Below are positions 26,801 through 38,512 of a DNA stretch of 64,000 nt, piece by piece; the first letter of the stretch is position 1; each line of letters begins with the position of its first letter. The translations under genes were made by a program, and so were the position numbers. The notes under the pieces are model-generated. The model searched no databases. It worked only from the letters and a program-made list of their open reading frames with translations, and was not told the DNA's origin. The stretch comes from Cunninghamia lanceolata (lineage: Eukaryota; Streptophyta; Pinopsida; Cupressales; Cupressaceae): contig BSBN01000040.1 in the NCBI GenBank assembly GCA_027924645.1, forward strand, positions 2,232,001 to 2,296,000. The letters are read 5' to 3'.

Positions 26801-26957
26801 TCAGATTGCAGATATTTTCACTGAGCCTCTACCCAAGGACACTTTTGAATATCTCAGAAAGAAGTTAGGGGTTATTACCCCTCCTGATCAGAACTATGAT
26901 GCACTAGGGTGCATCAGTCCAGTGGAATTTACAGTCACATCTTGTGATTTGGATTGA
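23824..26957 (+). pseudogene. Copia Pol: protease, integrase, RT, RNase H (degenerate)
   Basis: The protease box is WVIDSGCSHQMTGD. The integrase has the zinc-binding half (WHRRISHVN then CRECQLGKQ) and the D-D-E core (HIDFCGPARIKS, RSDRGGEFAS, QQNGVVERKNQ). The RT has [19 protein letters not shown], the KALYGLKQAPRIWY block and an intact FVDDIIFGG catalytic box. The RNase H is marked by HAYTNVDWVGDVDDRKSTSG and KTKHISIKFHFLRE, with Asn in place of the usual first Asp. There is one frameshift near 25755-25765 and several stops, most of them TAG. All parts are in family order; lineage within copia is not resolved by eye. Confidence 0.92.
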
Positions 26958-27232
26958 TGTAAAGGAGATACTACTCAGGGGGAGTAGTTAGTATGCAAAT
27001 TTTTAGAGATCAATCTGGAACAAAGGGGCAGAAAAGATTGCAAATATGTGCCCTTTGCCATTGATGTCAAAGTGGGAGAGAAGTTATGTGAAAAAATAGT
27101 TGATGATGAAAGGGGGAGTAATGAAGAAAGTAGTTACAGAAGTGATAAGAGAAAAAGGGGGACAATTTCTTGTCTTGATGGTTGAATCAATTTTTCACAT
27201 CATATGTTGCCATCAATGACAAAGGGGGAGAT
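26958..27232 (+). promoter_or_regulatory. 3' untranslated region with several polypurine tracts
   Basis: The tract directly before the 3' LTR reads CAAAGGGGGAGAT (27220-27232) and is the expected plus-strand primer site. Three more G-rich purine runs occur upstream (CAGGGGGAGTAG near 26977, AAAGGGGGAGTAAT near 27109, AAAAAGGGGGAC near 27154). Confidence 0.85.
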
Positions 27233-28578
27233 TGTTGCAAATATGTGCCTAATCAGTGTTGTCATTGATGTCAACATATCCTTGTTGCCATTGGTGTCAA
27301 CTGTATCCTATTTTGTTGCCTGTTTAGAAGACTGGAATGTTGAGGATATTGAGAAAATTAATGAAGAAAAATGTATGAGGACCATATGGCTATGTAGAGG
27401 ATTGTCTGAAGTAGCTCCAGTTAGGTTTTGAGAGGTCTGCATAAAGATTTGAAGAAGTTATGGCCTTCTGAGTAGAACTAGGTTTTGCAGTGTTCAGAAG
27501 AGACAGAGTCATAGGAAATTGGTCCAGATTGCTCCACATTGAAATATTATGATCTGCAAATCTAGAGGCATGTTTAGGAAGTCAGTGTGTATCATCAATT
27601 CAAGTGGTTTGTGATTAGAAGGTCTGCAAGCAATCTTTCTAGGTTGACAGTCATAGCAGACAGTGTTCTTGAGGTTTCGAATGAAGATACAAGTGATTCT
27701 GATGATTTGAAGGACTGTGGATGTCTTTGTTGTATTCAATGTGTTTGTGGAGGTTTCAGAATCATGTGACTATTGTGTTGGAGGTTCGTATTGAAGATTG
27801 AGCTCGTTGTTTAGGATTTCTTCCTTAGTGTTGCTATTTTTCCTAGTCTTGGCCGACCAGATGATTCAAGCATGTTGCAGATAATCTAAGATCAATTCTA
27901 TGGAGCATGGTGTGTTGATTGAGGAAGATTTGAGTCCCAGTTATGTTTAGCTGACAGCTTAGTGATTCACATTAAGTTAGATGTTTGTAGTGTTGACCTT
28001 GATGTTAATTCCAAGGTTGATGAAGCATATAAATACTTGTTGATAAGTTGTTATCCTTGTGTAAAATAATAAAATCTCAAGAAAGGATCAGAGGCAGAGC
28101 AGAGAAGAGGAGAAGAGAAACAAGAATAGTAAAGGATGAAATAATAATGAAGAAGTATTTGGGAGAAGAGCAAAATTTTGAGCATTCAATGAGACTGAAC
28201 CAGCCATGAAGAAGATTCTATTTCTCAATTATTTCCTTCTGTATTAAACATAAATTTTTGTAGGCAATGAGCCTCTTTTGAGTAATGAGCTCTGGGTAGT
28301 GCACCTGAAGGCAAGTGCCTTCCTATTTTTAAGTACTTTTAATAGGGTATGAATCTTGTGGGTTAACCCCCACCGTGGTTTTCCCTTAAGTTTCCACATT
28401 AAAAATCTTTGTGTCAAGTGTGTTAATTTTGTTTCTGCTCATGTGTTATTGTTTCATACTTTAATGATTACATCATTAATCTATTTATAAGTTGTGAAAG
28501 AATATTAAAAGGAAGAAAGGTTAATTTTGTGGACAACTTATTCACCCCCCCTCTCATTTGTCTAGCCTAATTCCAACA
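27233..28578 (+). repeat. 3' LTR of the copia element
   Basis: About 1,346 bp, starting TGTTGCAAATATG directly after the polypurine tract and ending CCAACA before the TSD TCATA. Confidence 0.94.
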
Positions 28579-28859
28579 TCATAGTCTTTTCAATAGGCAA
28601 AACCCTAGGCCAGAGACCTCTTAACATGATGACACAAGATTTGGGCCAAATACGAGAACCAAGGAGAAAATTTTATAGGGTCCCATCAGTGGCTCTAGTT
28701 GGGGACATCTGTTCAACCTAAACAGAGAAAGATCACAGAAGAGCTCTAGAGAAGCAGACCACAACACAAAAAGGAAAAAAGAAACAAACTAAAGGACAAA
28801 AACTAAAGCAGGGAACTACCTAAAAAATAAAATACAATATGCATTGAAAACACTCATAC

Positions 28860-29931
28860 CTTATGAAAAGTACGATTTCAGGAACTGTCCATGCATTGGT
28901 AGTTCAAGTAATTCTCCAACCAGATTTTGCAAGAAATAGGAATCTTCTCAATGGGTATTGCTGATCAAATATGGTCCAAGCCAAAGGGCATCAAATTTTC
29001 CATGTTTCTCTTTATCTTGAGATCTAGCATCCCATAGTAATACCATATCCCCTATCTAAAATTTTCTTTCAGATGTTCTCTTGTCATGCAAATTTTTTAT
29101 CTGTTGCTGCAACTTGATGTTTCTCTATTGAGATAGCCTTCTTGTTTCATCCAACTGAGTCACCTAATTGATCCTATTTTGCATTACATTAGAAAGGTCG
29201 TCATCATGTTCCTAAATGAATTTAAAAATAGGTAGTAAGTTATTTATGGGCATCCTTGCATCCAAGCCATCTACCAGATTGAATGGCCATGGCCTTTTTT
29301 ATAGTTACTCTGTCAGCCCAGACAACAAGTCTAAATTTGGTATCCCAAGATTTCTTGTTCTTTTCAATGATTCTTTTTATAATCTTCATCAAGCTTTTGT
29401 TGCTTGATTTAGCCTATCCATTACCTTGAGGATGGTATGGGGAAGAATAAGAAATTGAAATCCCAAACTGTCTACAAAAACTTGTAAATTCTTCAGATCT
29501 AAAGCACATTGCATTGTCTAAGATTATTTTTATAGGGACTCCAAATCTTGTCATGACATTATTCGTTAGGAAATCAATCACAACTTTACTAGTTTCTTTT
29601 TTGGTAGGGATAGCCTCGACCCGTTTGGTGAAATAATCAGTGGCAACTAAAATCTAGCTATGTCCTCAACTTGACTTCTAGAGAATCTTAATTTCCCTAA
29701 GAATCTCTAGCAAGCATCACAGCTTCAGACCATTTGGTGAGCATCCTTGAAACTAGTAGGCCACCAATATCCAGCTCTTAAGACTTTATGGGCTATTATC
29801 TTGGCCATATAATGTCCTCCACACACACCATGGTGCATATCCTTTAATACTTCTAACGCTTGTTTCCTATCTACACACTTGAGTAGAATGCCTTCAAAAT
29901 TTCTCCACCAAAGTTCACTCTCTATGATCAC
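28860..29931 (-). pseudogene. Integrase of the Tat-like element
   Basis: The zinc-binding domain spans MHHGVCGGHYMAKIIAHKVL to SCDAC. A YWWPTSFKDAHQMV stretch follows the His pair. The core is broken by many stops. The C-terminal region near 28980-29080 reads GDMVLLWDARSQDKEKHGKF and DALWLGPYLI, the standard integrase C-terminal signature of plant Ty3/gypsy elements. There is no chromodomain, consistent with a non-chromovirus. Confidence 0.8.
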
Positions 29932-30065
29932 ATATTTTATAGCTTGTAACCTTAGTGTCCTTTTTTATTTTCAGTCATTCCATTAGGGCAAGACATAATC
30001 TACAAGTAGTGAACAACATTTCTATACCATTTAGAGTTCTTCATGTCATAATTAGCAACTACCTC

Positions 30066-31325
30066 CTAAATCTCAACACTGTTTGTTTGATTAGATTCTA
30101 AGTTTGACTCAACCATCAATTTTGCTAATCCTTGTCCCCTTACCATCCTAGTAATCTGAATATCAATATTGAATTCTTGGATCTTGTTGATCCATCCATA
30201 TCTTCTTCCAGTTAGTTCTTGTTGGGTAAATACATCCTTGCCAGCAGTTGTTGGGACATAAGTGATAATTGTTGCCCCCACCAGATAGGGTCTAAAATTC
30301 TTAACAAACTTTACCAAAGTATAAGCTTGTTTCTCAGTTATATCATATTTTAACTCAGTAGTCTGGAGAGATTTACTAAAAAATGAAATGGGTTTCTCAT
30401 AACCCTCATTATTTTTCTGTAGTAAAACAACTACTATAGTATGGAAAGAAGCAAAAGAAAACAACTGGAAGGGTTTGGAAAAATTAGGGGACTTCAATAC
30501 ATGGGCTTCTTTGATGGCTCCCTTGATTTTCTTGAAAGCATTCATTGGTTCATCATTCCATGCGATATCCTCCCCTTTATTCAACATCTTGGATATCAGT
30601 CTAGTGGTTTCTACAAAATTTGTAACAAACCTTCTTAGGAAATTGACTTGCCTGAAGAAAGACTGAATCCCCTTAATACTTTTGGGTATTGGGATCTTTT
30701 CAATAGTAGCAACCCTCTCTGGATCAATCCTAATTCCTTCCTTAGACACTATGTGGCCTAAGAGATTTCCCTCTGTCACCCCAAACACACATTTCTTGGG
30801 GTTCAGAGAAATGCCAAATTTCATGTATCTCTCAAAAATTCTCTCTAGGTGAGAGCAGTGATCTTGGTCCTTCTTTGAATATGCAGTCAGGTCATCCTGA
30901 TATACCACCATTATTACATTTATGAGATCAGAAAAAGCTACATCCATAGCCCACTGAAATGTGGCTCCTGCATTAGTCAACCCAAAGGGCATCCTAATGT
31001 ATACATATGTTCCCCATGGAGTAGTAAATGCAGTTTTATATTGCTTAGATTCTCTAACCATTACCTAGTTATACCCTGAGAAACCATCCATCATAGACAA
31101 GAGCTCACAGCCAGTTACCTTTTGTAGCATAGCCTCCATATTTGATAATGGATAATTGTCTTTTAATGTCGCCATATTCAGGTTTCTAAAATCAACACAA
31201 AGCCTGATATCTCCATTCTTTTTTCTAACATGAACTAGGTTTGAAACCCAAGTGGAATGCCTAATAGGTTTGATAATTCCTCCTTCACTCAATTTGGCTA
31301 GCTCTTGTTGCATTTTTGGCCTCAA
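30066..31325 (-). pseudogene. Reverse transcriptase and canonical RNase H of the Tat-like element
   Basis: The RT begins KLSEGGIIKPIRHSTWVSNL and has LCVDFRNLNMATLKDNYPLS. A single TAG (expected Gln, after FSGYN) splits it near 31062. The catalytic box VYQDDLTAYSKK keeps both Asp residues. The following RNase H reads FQLFSFASFHTIVVVLLQKN, where family members have Asp at the position of the Phe after FAS, so the first catalytic residue seems lost. The frame is open for 331 codons, the longest reading frame in the window. Confidence 0.9.
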
Positions 31326-31591
31326 AGTAGGATTTATAGGCCTTTGCTTCTACCTAAAAGGTTTTGCATCTGGTTTTAATGGGATTTCATGATAAAATAA
31401 ATCTTCCCTTATGCCTTCAGATCTTCATATGACCATGGCAAAACTTTCTTGTGTTTCTTGAGTAAAGAAATTAACATTGCCTTAATTTTAGGGTTCAGAC
31501 ACTTACCTACATAGACAAGCTTTGGATGGGCTTTAGTTCCTAGTTTCACCTCTTCAAGGTCATTTTGGTGCACTCGAGTAGATTTTTCAGT

Positions 31592-32299
31592 CTATTTGTC
31601 ATTCCCATCAAAGACTCTTTCTAGAGCCACAAGTCCCCTTGGAATTCTGTTAGTCTTCAACTGGATGATCTCGTTTCCAAATATAGTTTGTTTCCCATCT
31701 ACTGTCTCCACAAACTCTTGAAAACCAATCTCTTGTTCATGGTATTTATCCATGCAGTTCATGAATTTGTAAAGATCCTGGTCATCATTGAAAATCTGCC
31801 AGTGATGAAAATTATCAAGAACAGAGGGTCTTGTTAGTATCTCCACTTTTGAAATTCTTGCTAATGTGATATCTTCAGATTTAACTACAATATTAGCCAA
31901 GAAGTCTACCATAACATTCTTACTCCATTCCACCCAATCAATAGCAAAAGCACCACATTATTCAATGGTATCCCAAACTACATTTCTATATTATTTGAGC
32001 CTTTTATTTTTGGAGGCATATTTGGATCTGACCTGTGAGACTACCAATTCAGAATCTCCCAAGACTCCAAGCTTTTTAACTCCATGCTTAAGGGCCATTT
32101 TTAAGCCTGTAAGCAAGGCTTCATACTCTGCAACATTGTTAGTACATGCAAAAACAAATCTAAAGGATGATTTGAATGTTTTTCCTGAAGGGAAAATAAG
32201 CACCACTCCTACTCTAGACCCTTCCTTAGAACATGCCCCATCAAATTGCATAGACCACAATCCTTCCTTATCAACGATTGATTCAAGGTCACGATCCAC
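31592..32299 (-). pseudogene. Additional (archaeal-type) RNase H domain upstream of RT
   Basis: The domain reads WSMQFDGACSKEGSRVGVVL, then CTNNVAEYEALLTGLKMALK, then VLGDSELVVSQVRSKYA. The D-E-D catalytic set is present (FDGA, AEYEAL, GDSELV). This type of RNase H (RVT_3-like) occurs as an extra domain in Tat-branch elements. After a stop near 31985 the same frame resumes (31933-31592) as a linker containing SVLDNFHHWQIFNDDQDLYK. The domain precedes RT here, whereas the usual description of Tat/Ogre places it between RNase H and integrase. Confidence 0.82.
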
Positions 32300-32713
32300 T
32301 GAATTTTAAAATTGTCTATAGCCAAATCCAAGAAGTATACTTGATCGCCTTCCTCATTAATGCCATCTATTATTTGGGGACACTTATTTTCTCTATCAAA
32401 TCTTACTTCCTCTCCATCCATGGGAATCATAGCATATGATGAATCCATTTGGATGCTACCACCCATAGTAGAAGCCCATTTTCTTGACAACATCATCCCG
32501 TACATAGGACGAATGTCCACCACAGTAATATTCATTTTATATTCTGTATGTGGGAAAGATGCAAGTCTAAAGCTAACATCCTTAATAATTCCAATGATTG
32601 GGACTTCTCAAGAATCCATGGAAAAACATTTCCCATAGGACTTGGTTACTTGTAGACCTAATATTTCCATGACTCCTAATGGCATTATGTTGGCAGAGGC
32701 ACCTCAGTCAATC
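32209..32713 (-). pseudogene. Aspartic protease of the Tat-like element, interrupted at its active site
   Basis: The active-site region reads D-stop-GASANIMPLGVMEILGL at 32709-32660, where D-S-G-A is expected, so the Ser codon has become TGA. The second half (MNITVVDIRPMYGMMLSRKW and WASTMGGSIQMDSSYAMIPM) is well preserved. The foreign LTR begins at 32714, right at the catalytic motif. Confidence 0.78.
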
Positions 32714-35700
32714 TGTGAGGCCCATCTCTTTCTATTGCTTTAGTTGTTATGATTTAGACTATTTCTCTATGTTGTTGGATATTTTATACTTGATTCAGTT
32801 TGGATAATTATGGACATTTATATTATTTCACTAGACATTATGCTTGATGATCTCTTGGACATTATTATGGTTATACTTTATGGACTTATGTAGTTGGACT
32901 ATATGACTTGATTAAATTGAGTAATTGATTTTCAGACTTATTGATGTTTATTTGTTAGTAATTAAATAAATTAATTTTAAATTGTTTGAGAATGTGATTA
33001 TGAATGAAGATAGATTATTTAAATGATTTTTGATTATGTATTAACTTGCTTCGGCTATTATTATCATGACAAACTGATATTCAAATTTTAAGTGTGCAGG
33101 TGGGTGGTCAAGATCCCTTAAGTGGATTTCATACACTCCATAAATTCTAGGTCAGCCTAGTTAAGCCTAGCCTAACCTGGGGAAGGGGTTAAGGCTAATT
33201 TGTGATGTAATGTTATTATTTGTCCTTTATTTTAGTTTTTGTTGGTTATGGTAATTTCATTATTATTTTATAAATTTTTAATTATTTCATTTAAGTGGTG
33301 AGAGAGTATTTTAAATTATTTTATTTTATTATTATTTTTTGGATGATATTATTTTTATTTAATTTTATTTAAATTGTCATTTGAGGTAAAAGTCATTTCT
33401 ATTTATTTTATTTTAATTTATTTTCTTGTGGGATGAGGATAAATATTTTAATTTTATATTTTAATATTTTAAAATTTGGAGAAAGTTTATCTCCTTGTTT
33501 TATTTTTAGAAAAAGATGAGTTTTATGGGAAGAGAAAAAGAAAGCTGCTTTATTTTCTGCTTTTTTACATTTTGGAAGTTTTTGGGAGTTTTTATTTATG
33601 GGAAATTTGGAGAGGGTTTTCATACTTTGATTTTTTTTCTTATTTTTATGTGAAGTTTTATGAATGGAAAAAAATGGTGAGAAGATAGGGATTTTGGGTT
33701 TTGAGTTGGAAGAAGTTCTGTTAATTGAAGGCCTTGGATTCATGAGCAAACAGTTGGGAAATTATTTTAGTTTTCAATTTTTGGGCTTGCCCTAACTTAG
33801 GGAACTAAGGTAAATTTTTCGAAAGCTTCTTACTTTTTTAATCTAGTAAAAACTTTGTGTATGTTTGAGAAATATGATTTTTTTTTTATGAGTGTTGGGT
33901 TTTGTCTATGTTGGTTATTGCAAATTGTGTGGGACTGGGTTGTATGGGAGTGGCCCTCCAACTTGTTGAGAGCCTCCCACGTGTTTGGGGTAGAGAGAGG
34001 AGTGGAGCCTCTCTTGGGGACCTTTATGTTTCATGATTCAGACGGTGATAATGATGTTTTATGATAAGTATGTGGGTGATGGTAATTGGAAGGTATGGGT
34101 TTGTGTTGAGAAGGAAGTTTGTATTTACTGTTGGTTATTGGAGTATGGAGGAACGTGGAGATATGGGTGTTATGTAGAGTGGATGATTTTTGATGTGTGG
34201 GGTATTAGATGATGATATGTGATGATTTATGATTATGTTGGTTTTCTTCCCCAAGAGGGATGTTAATCCCCTCTCTCCCCCTATTTTGGATCCAAGAAGG
34301 ATTCCTGTGTTTGTGAGTCTACCCTTCAGAAAGTGTTTGAATGTTGATTCTCTGAATGTTGTAAACTTGTAAGTTATGATGTGTTTGTTAATCCCGGTTT
34401 ATGGAGTTCTCCTACTCAAGGGTGGGATATGCTGAGGCAATTCCTACGGTAGGGTGGAGAGCAGGACTTGACCATCTATTTTGGCTGTGTGTTTGCAGGT
34501 TTGGAAATGATTCCTTGGTAGATTGAAAATTGAAGAATTTCTCTATGGGTGTTCAAGGAAAAAGATAATAGTTATTTGTGTTTATTGGCAAAAAGGCCTT
34601 CATGTATAGTTCCATTGTTGGAAATCTTCTATTTGTTGTTCAAATGAATTCTTGTTGATGTTGTATATGTATTCAAGAAATTGAACAACGAAGATAAACA
34701 CATTAAATGCAAATTTACCTTTATGTCCAACTTTCCAAATACCTCAAATGATCAATGCAAGATTGATTCGATGTAGATGTTCAGATGTTGATTGCACACA
34801 ATCGCAACATAACAATGAGAAGATGATTCGACAGAGTAAGGATGCTCAAAAACTTAAATGATGATCTCCCAAATGGCTTGAAAGTGGGGGTATTTATCAG
34901 TTTTCAGGATGAGGAGAAGAAGATAAGGATAAGATTTGATAGGATTTGATTTTTCAGATAAGGTAGGGAAAAAGATAAAAAGATTTGTTTTTCTATTTTA
35001 AATCCTCATAAATCTTCAAAAAGAATGGGATAAAAGAAAGCAGAGTCTTTTTAGGATTTTATTAATTAAATAAATATTTAATTATAGGAAAAGGATAAAT
35101 GACTAATTAAATAATTAGAAATAATTATTTAACTAGATCTAGGATTAATGGTCATGAATAATTAAATAAATTATTAAAATTTATTTAATTATAGAAGATA
35201 CGATAAATGAATAGAAAGAGAATAAATGAAAATTAGTTAAATAAATAAGACTTATTTAACTAATTAGGTGAATGATACGGGTACCTAAGACAAAACATGT
35301 TAATGACAAGGTGTTGGACATTTTTAAGTGTCTACAGTATAAACCTGCGATAGTTATGAATGTGAAGTCAAGAGACTTATCGAATGTGGATGAGTTAATG
35401 TCAGTGTTATAAATCTATAATGGAAATTTATTGTGATTTCAACATGCATATGGGAAGTATGGGGTTTGTATCCAAACCTATAGTAGAGTTAATTCTAGCT
35501 ATGATTTCATGGTTATCAATTTATTTATTTTCCCATTGATGTAAATTTGTTGTTTTTTTTGGAAATATATATATATATATGTGTGTATGTATAATCTGAG
35601 TAGGAAATTTATATTTTGTAGTGAATGCCTATTTATTTCTGCATACTATAATATGAATTGTTTTAATAAGATGTAATATGATATACAAGAATACTGTTGT
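32714..35700 (+). mobile_element. Large LTR-class insertion, right end not located, itself split by a second insertion
   Basis: It begins TGTGAGGCCC inside the Tat-like protease. Its sequence resembles the insertion at 56169-60789 in several ordered blocks: the TGTGAGRCC start, a GCTTCGGCTAT/GCTCCAGCTAT block followed by GTGTGCAGGTG/GTGCGCAGGTG, a GGAGTGGAGCCTCTC/GGAGTGAACCTCCTC block, and GGCCTTCATGTATAAACC/AGCCTTATATGTAAAC. The last block is interrupted at 34609-35336. Expected TSD at the left would be CAATC (32709-32713); no convincing partner was found, so the right end may be deleted or rearranged. An (AT)n run (about 35568-35580) and an (AAT)n run (35708-35731) lie near the right side. 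Confidence 0.55.
34616..35336 (-). repeat. Probable solo LTR nested in the 32714 insertion
   Basis: Read on the minus strand it starts TGTAGACACTTAAAAATGTCC and ends GATTTCCAACA, a TG...CA unit of about 721 bp. The host sequence is continuous with a homologous LTR if 34609-35336 is removed, and GTATA flanks that span (34604-34608 and 35337-35341). Seven extra bases (GTTCCAT) lie between the left GTATA and the TG...CA unit, so the event was not perfectly clean. Confidence 0.6.
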
Positions 35701-35754
35701 GGTTTCATAATAATAATAATAATAATAATAAGATATAGATTTGTAGTATGGTCT

Positions 35755-35852
35755 AAGGAGGCCGTGGGAGCCACGAATTTCCACAGACTACAGGCCACGG
35801 CTCCCTCATTAGAGGCTACAACCTCTTATGTAGGCCATGAGCCTCACAGTTA
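35755..35852. repeat. GC-rich cluster of short inverted repeats
   Basis: The patch contains GCCGTGG/CCACGGC and GGGAGCC/GGCTCCC arms as overlapping partners, then GAGG...CCTC and AGGC...GCCT. It stands out from very AT-rich surroundings. Confidence 0.55.
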
Positions 35853-35859
35853 ATAATTT

Positions 35860-38423
35860 CTCTTCATTTTTATTTTTAATCTCTTTCTTATTACTTACTT
35901 TTAAATTTCAACAATATAAAAACAAAAAAATATACAACAAGGGCTGGGTTGCAGCTGCAGTCCCTGCCTAAAAGAAAGAAAGAAATAAAAGAAAGTCTCT
36001 GCCTAAAAGAAAAAAAAAATAAAAGAAAGAAACTACCATGATGAATACAAGTCAAATTTTACTTAGATAAAGCTGTTCAGTTTCAAGTCTAGTTGTAACC
36101 GATTTCTTTGTTTCAATTAGCCACCATGTCCTTATCAGCATTCTTTGTGTATATCTCATTCAACAAGTTTGTCACGTGATTTAATTAACTGTTCATGCAG
36201 AATTAAAAAGCATATACAACAAGCAAGTCTTTACAAATCCAGGCTGAGATAATACACATTGCAACTTACTAGAAATCCAACTCTTCCTGAATGTCTTATA
36301 TGTTTACTGACAGCCACTTTGGGCTTCAAACTCTATGATCATAACACAAATAGTTATAAAAAATGTCCCCATCCAATTTGGTTTTTCACGGTACAACACT
36401 AGATTTGATTTTTATATGATGCTTGTCTGTATTCGATACCCATTAAATTGACAATGGGTGTCATACCTAAAACATCAAATGCATATCAAATTGTCTACTG
36501 TAACTTCTATATGCAAAATAAATATGCTTTATCTCCTCAAAACAAGACCAAATTCAGCTAACATGGTGTGCACTTTTTATGATCACTGTGCAAAAATTTC
36601 AACGGTCAGGTGTACTTATATGCAAATAATGCATCATTTCATGGAACTAATGATTGAACTCATGCCTCGTGCTTTTGCCAAAATACAAACAATACTTGAA
36701 CTCAAACTATAAGTTAATGTTATATTCTTTCTACTAGTCCAATGCCTATTCCACTGACTAAAGGGTATGCACATTGTCAAAGCAATTAGAAGATAACAAA
36801 TTTCAAGTTATATTGCAAATTATAAACAATACACAAAGAATGATACAAAAGTAACTTTTCTTTATTATATAATATATAAATTACATTAATGTCATCACAT
36901 TTTTCTATAATTAGAAGTTCCAAGTTTATTAGCTAGTATACCATATCAAGGGTGTTGCCCAACTGTCAGGTATACCAATCTCTATGCACTATTAGGAAGC
37001 TAGGTCAAACTCTATATAGAAATACTGCCAAAGGAATGTAGTATGTAAACTGTATGAAATCTGTTTATGCACTCTCATGCAAAGAGAAATAACTAATTGA
37101 GCTCTTTTTGATCTCTTAGAAGCAGAAGCTAAATCAACTACAAGATATAATGCACAGAATGTGCACAAATGAGTTCTTCAAGAGTTCACTGCATATTGGT
37201 TAGAAGCTCAAAACAAAGTGGAGAATTTATCTAACTAGTAATCAGAAAATATAACAATCATATATGAGGCATAACAAAACACAAAAAAATCAAGATCCAT
37301 AATTTGTATAAACCTTTCATTAGGTATGTTGAATAGATGATACATGCTGTCAAATCTATGTGAAAAAAACATCATATAACCCAGCAACCAACTTTTAAAT
37401 TGTGCAAAAGAAAAGGTAGAGAGCTCAAGCAATTTTGTTGAAGGTGACTGGCCTTAATTTAGAAAATTGCATACCTGTGCTTTCTTATGAATCTTAGCAA
37501 CCTTCTATGGTACAATGATTCTTCAAAAGAACAAAATTTGTCTTTGGGAAGCTTGTGGCTACATGGCATGTAAACAAGCGTAGTTGTAAGTATGCATGTA
37601 GCAAAAAATACAAGGAAGAGATGGCACTCACCAAGTCATGTATCACTACCAAAAATATGTGGATTATCTGTGAGACACATTGAAATTGTTCCCAGCTTGT
37701 GGTTAGGTTCTAGCATTTGGATATTTTTCAATACCAAAACTTGAGCATGCCAAGCTAAAGATCTAAGCACTAGTATCAATGTTTATTTGCAATAAATTGA
37801 ATATGGAGAGGTAGACAAATAATAAATAGATTGAATACGAAGAGGCAAACAAATAGATAATACAAATGGTAAATATAGATGTTGAAGATAATTTGAATAT
37901 TTTACAAGCCAATTTCGTTAAGTGCCCTCAAACGACATAAATCATCAAATTTATCTGAAAGTGTTGCTATGAATACCCATGAACTGTCAAATATTTACAA
38001 ATTGAACTTGGCATGCTTCTTGCGATGGATAAGGAACTATAAATTGAATGTAGCATGCTTCCTAAGATGGACAAGCATGTGCTGCCAGTATTAGTAGGAA
38101 TCTAAGGTTTGCCAATGTCAAATAATTCTTGAAGGTTGTGATGAATTGTGAAAGACAACTTTTGAAGGGTAGACATATTACACACTACTAGACAATTCCT
38201 TGGAAATATTACAGTGATCAAACATAGATACCCTTCCTTATATGTAGATTTACTACTATGAAATGATTTTACAACATCTAAAGTTGTAAATAGGCATACT
38301 TTATTAAAACTATACTTGATTCCAACCCATTTGCTTTAGTGAGCCTTCAAGCACTTTGACTAGAATCTAGGCCTAGACCTAGATGCACACCATCCTAGTG
38401 GCATAAATCCAAAAGCATCTTAC
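35860..38423. other. Gene-poor stretch left of the captured exons
   Basis: There is an A-rich tandem duplication (about 35960-36035, units starting GTCYCTGCCTAAAAGAAA). Some minus-strand segments end at plausible splice donors (for example around 37470, AAGCACAG|GTATGC), but I could not assign them to a protein. Confidence 0.4.
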
Positions 38424-38512
38424 CTTTATTGATTGCAATCACCTTTGCATTGTTGAGAATATCTATTGTCCTTGGACTCAGATCTCACATAACATCCAAT
38501 CAGCAATGGTGC
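38424..38512 (-). pseudogene. Alpha-galactosidase (GH27) internal exon fragment
   Basis: On the minus strand an acceptor (GATTGCAG|G) precedes codons for APLLIGC and VRS. After a short frame slip the second half reads DILNNAKVIAINK and ends at a donor (AAAG|GTAAGA). In plant alpha-galactosidases this 30-residue block (LLIGCDVRS, then SNxEVIAVNQ) is a single exon beginning with the same Ala-Pro. Here the Asp of GCD is Tyr and a small indel breaks the frame. No neighbouring exon of the gene was found, so this is an isolated fragment with its intron edges. Confidence 0.75.

Larger units (their letters stand above)
21340..28578 (+). mobile_element. Complete Ty1/copia retrotransposon, TSD TCATA
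   Basis: Direct LTRs lie at 21340-22698 and 27233-28578. They start TGTTSCAAATATGTGCC and end CTAATTCCAACA. The five bases outside both ends are TCATA (21335-21339 and 28579-28583). The internal order is PBS, Gag with zinc knuckle, protease, integrase, RT, RNase H, polypurine tract, which is the copia order with integrase before RT. A single long polyprotein frame (22756-26957) carries about a dozen stops and one frameshift near 25760, so the copy is dead. A solo LTR of the same family lies at 47895-49264. Confidence 0.96.
28860..32713 (-). mobile_element. Ty3/gypsy pol remnant with dual RNase H, truncated by an LTR insertion
   Basis: Read from right to left the order is protease (32713-32209), an archaeal-type RNase H-like domain (32299-31991), a linker (31933-31592), RT and canonical RNase H (31325-30066) and integrase (29931-28860). 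No Gag and no LTR of its own is visible. The 5' side stops at the TGTGAGGCCC LTR start at 32714, which interrupts the protease just before its catalytic Asp. The right part of the element was not found elsewhere in the window. The second RNase H points to the Tat branch of plant Ty3/gypsy elements (established knowledge), though its position before RT is unusual. Confidence 0.85.

Noticed and set aside
34616..35336. Possible end of the 32714 insertion at the CAATC near 34797
   Set aside because: The position lies inside the nested LTR unit, so a CA+CAATC match there is coincidental.
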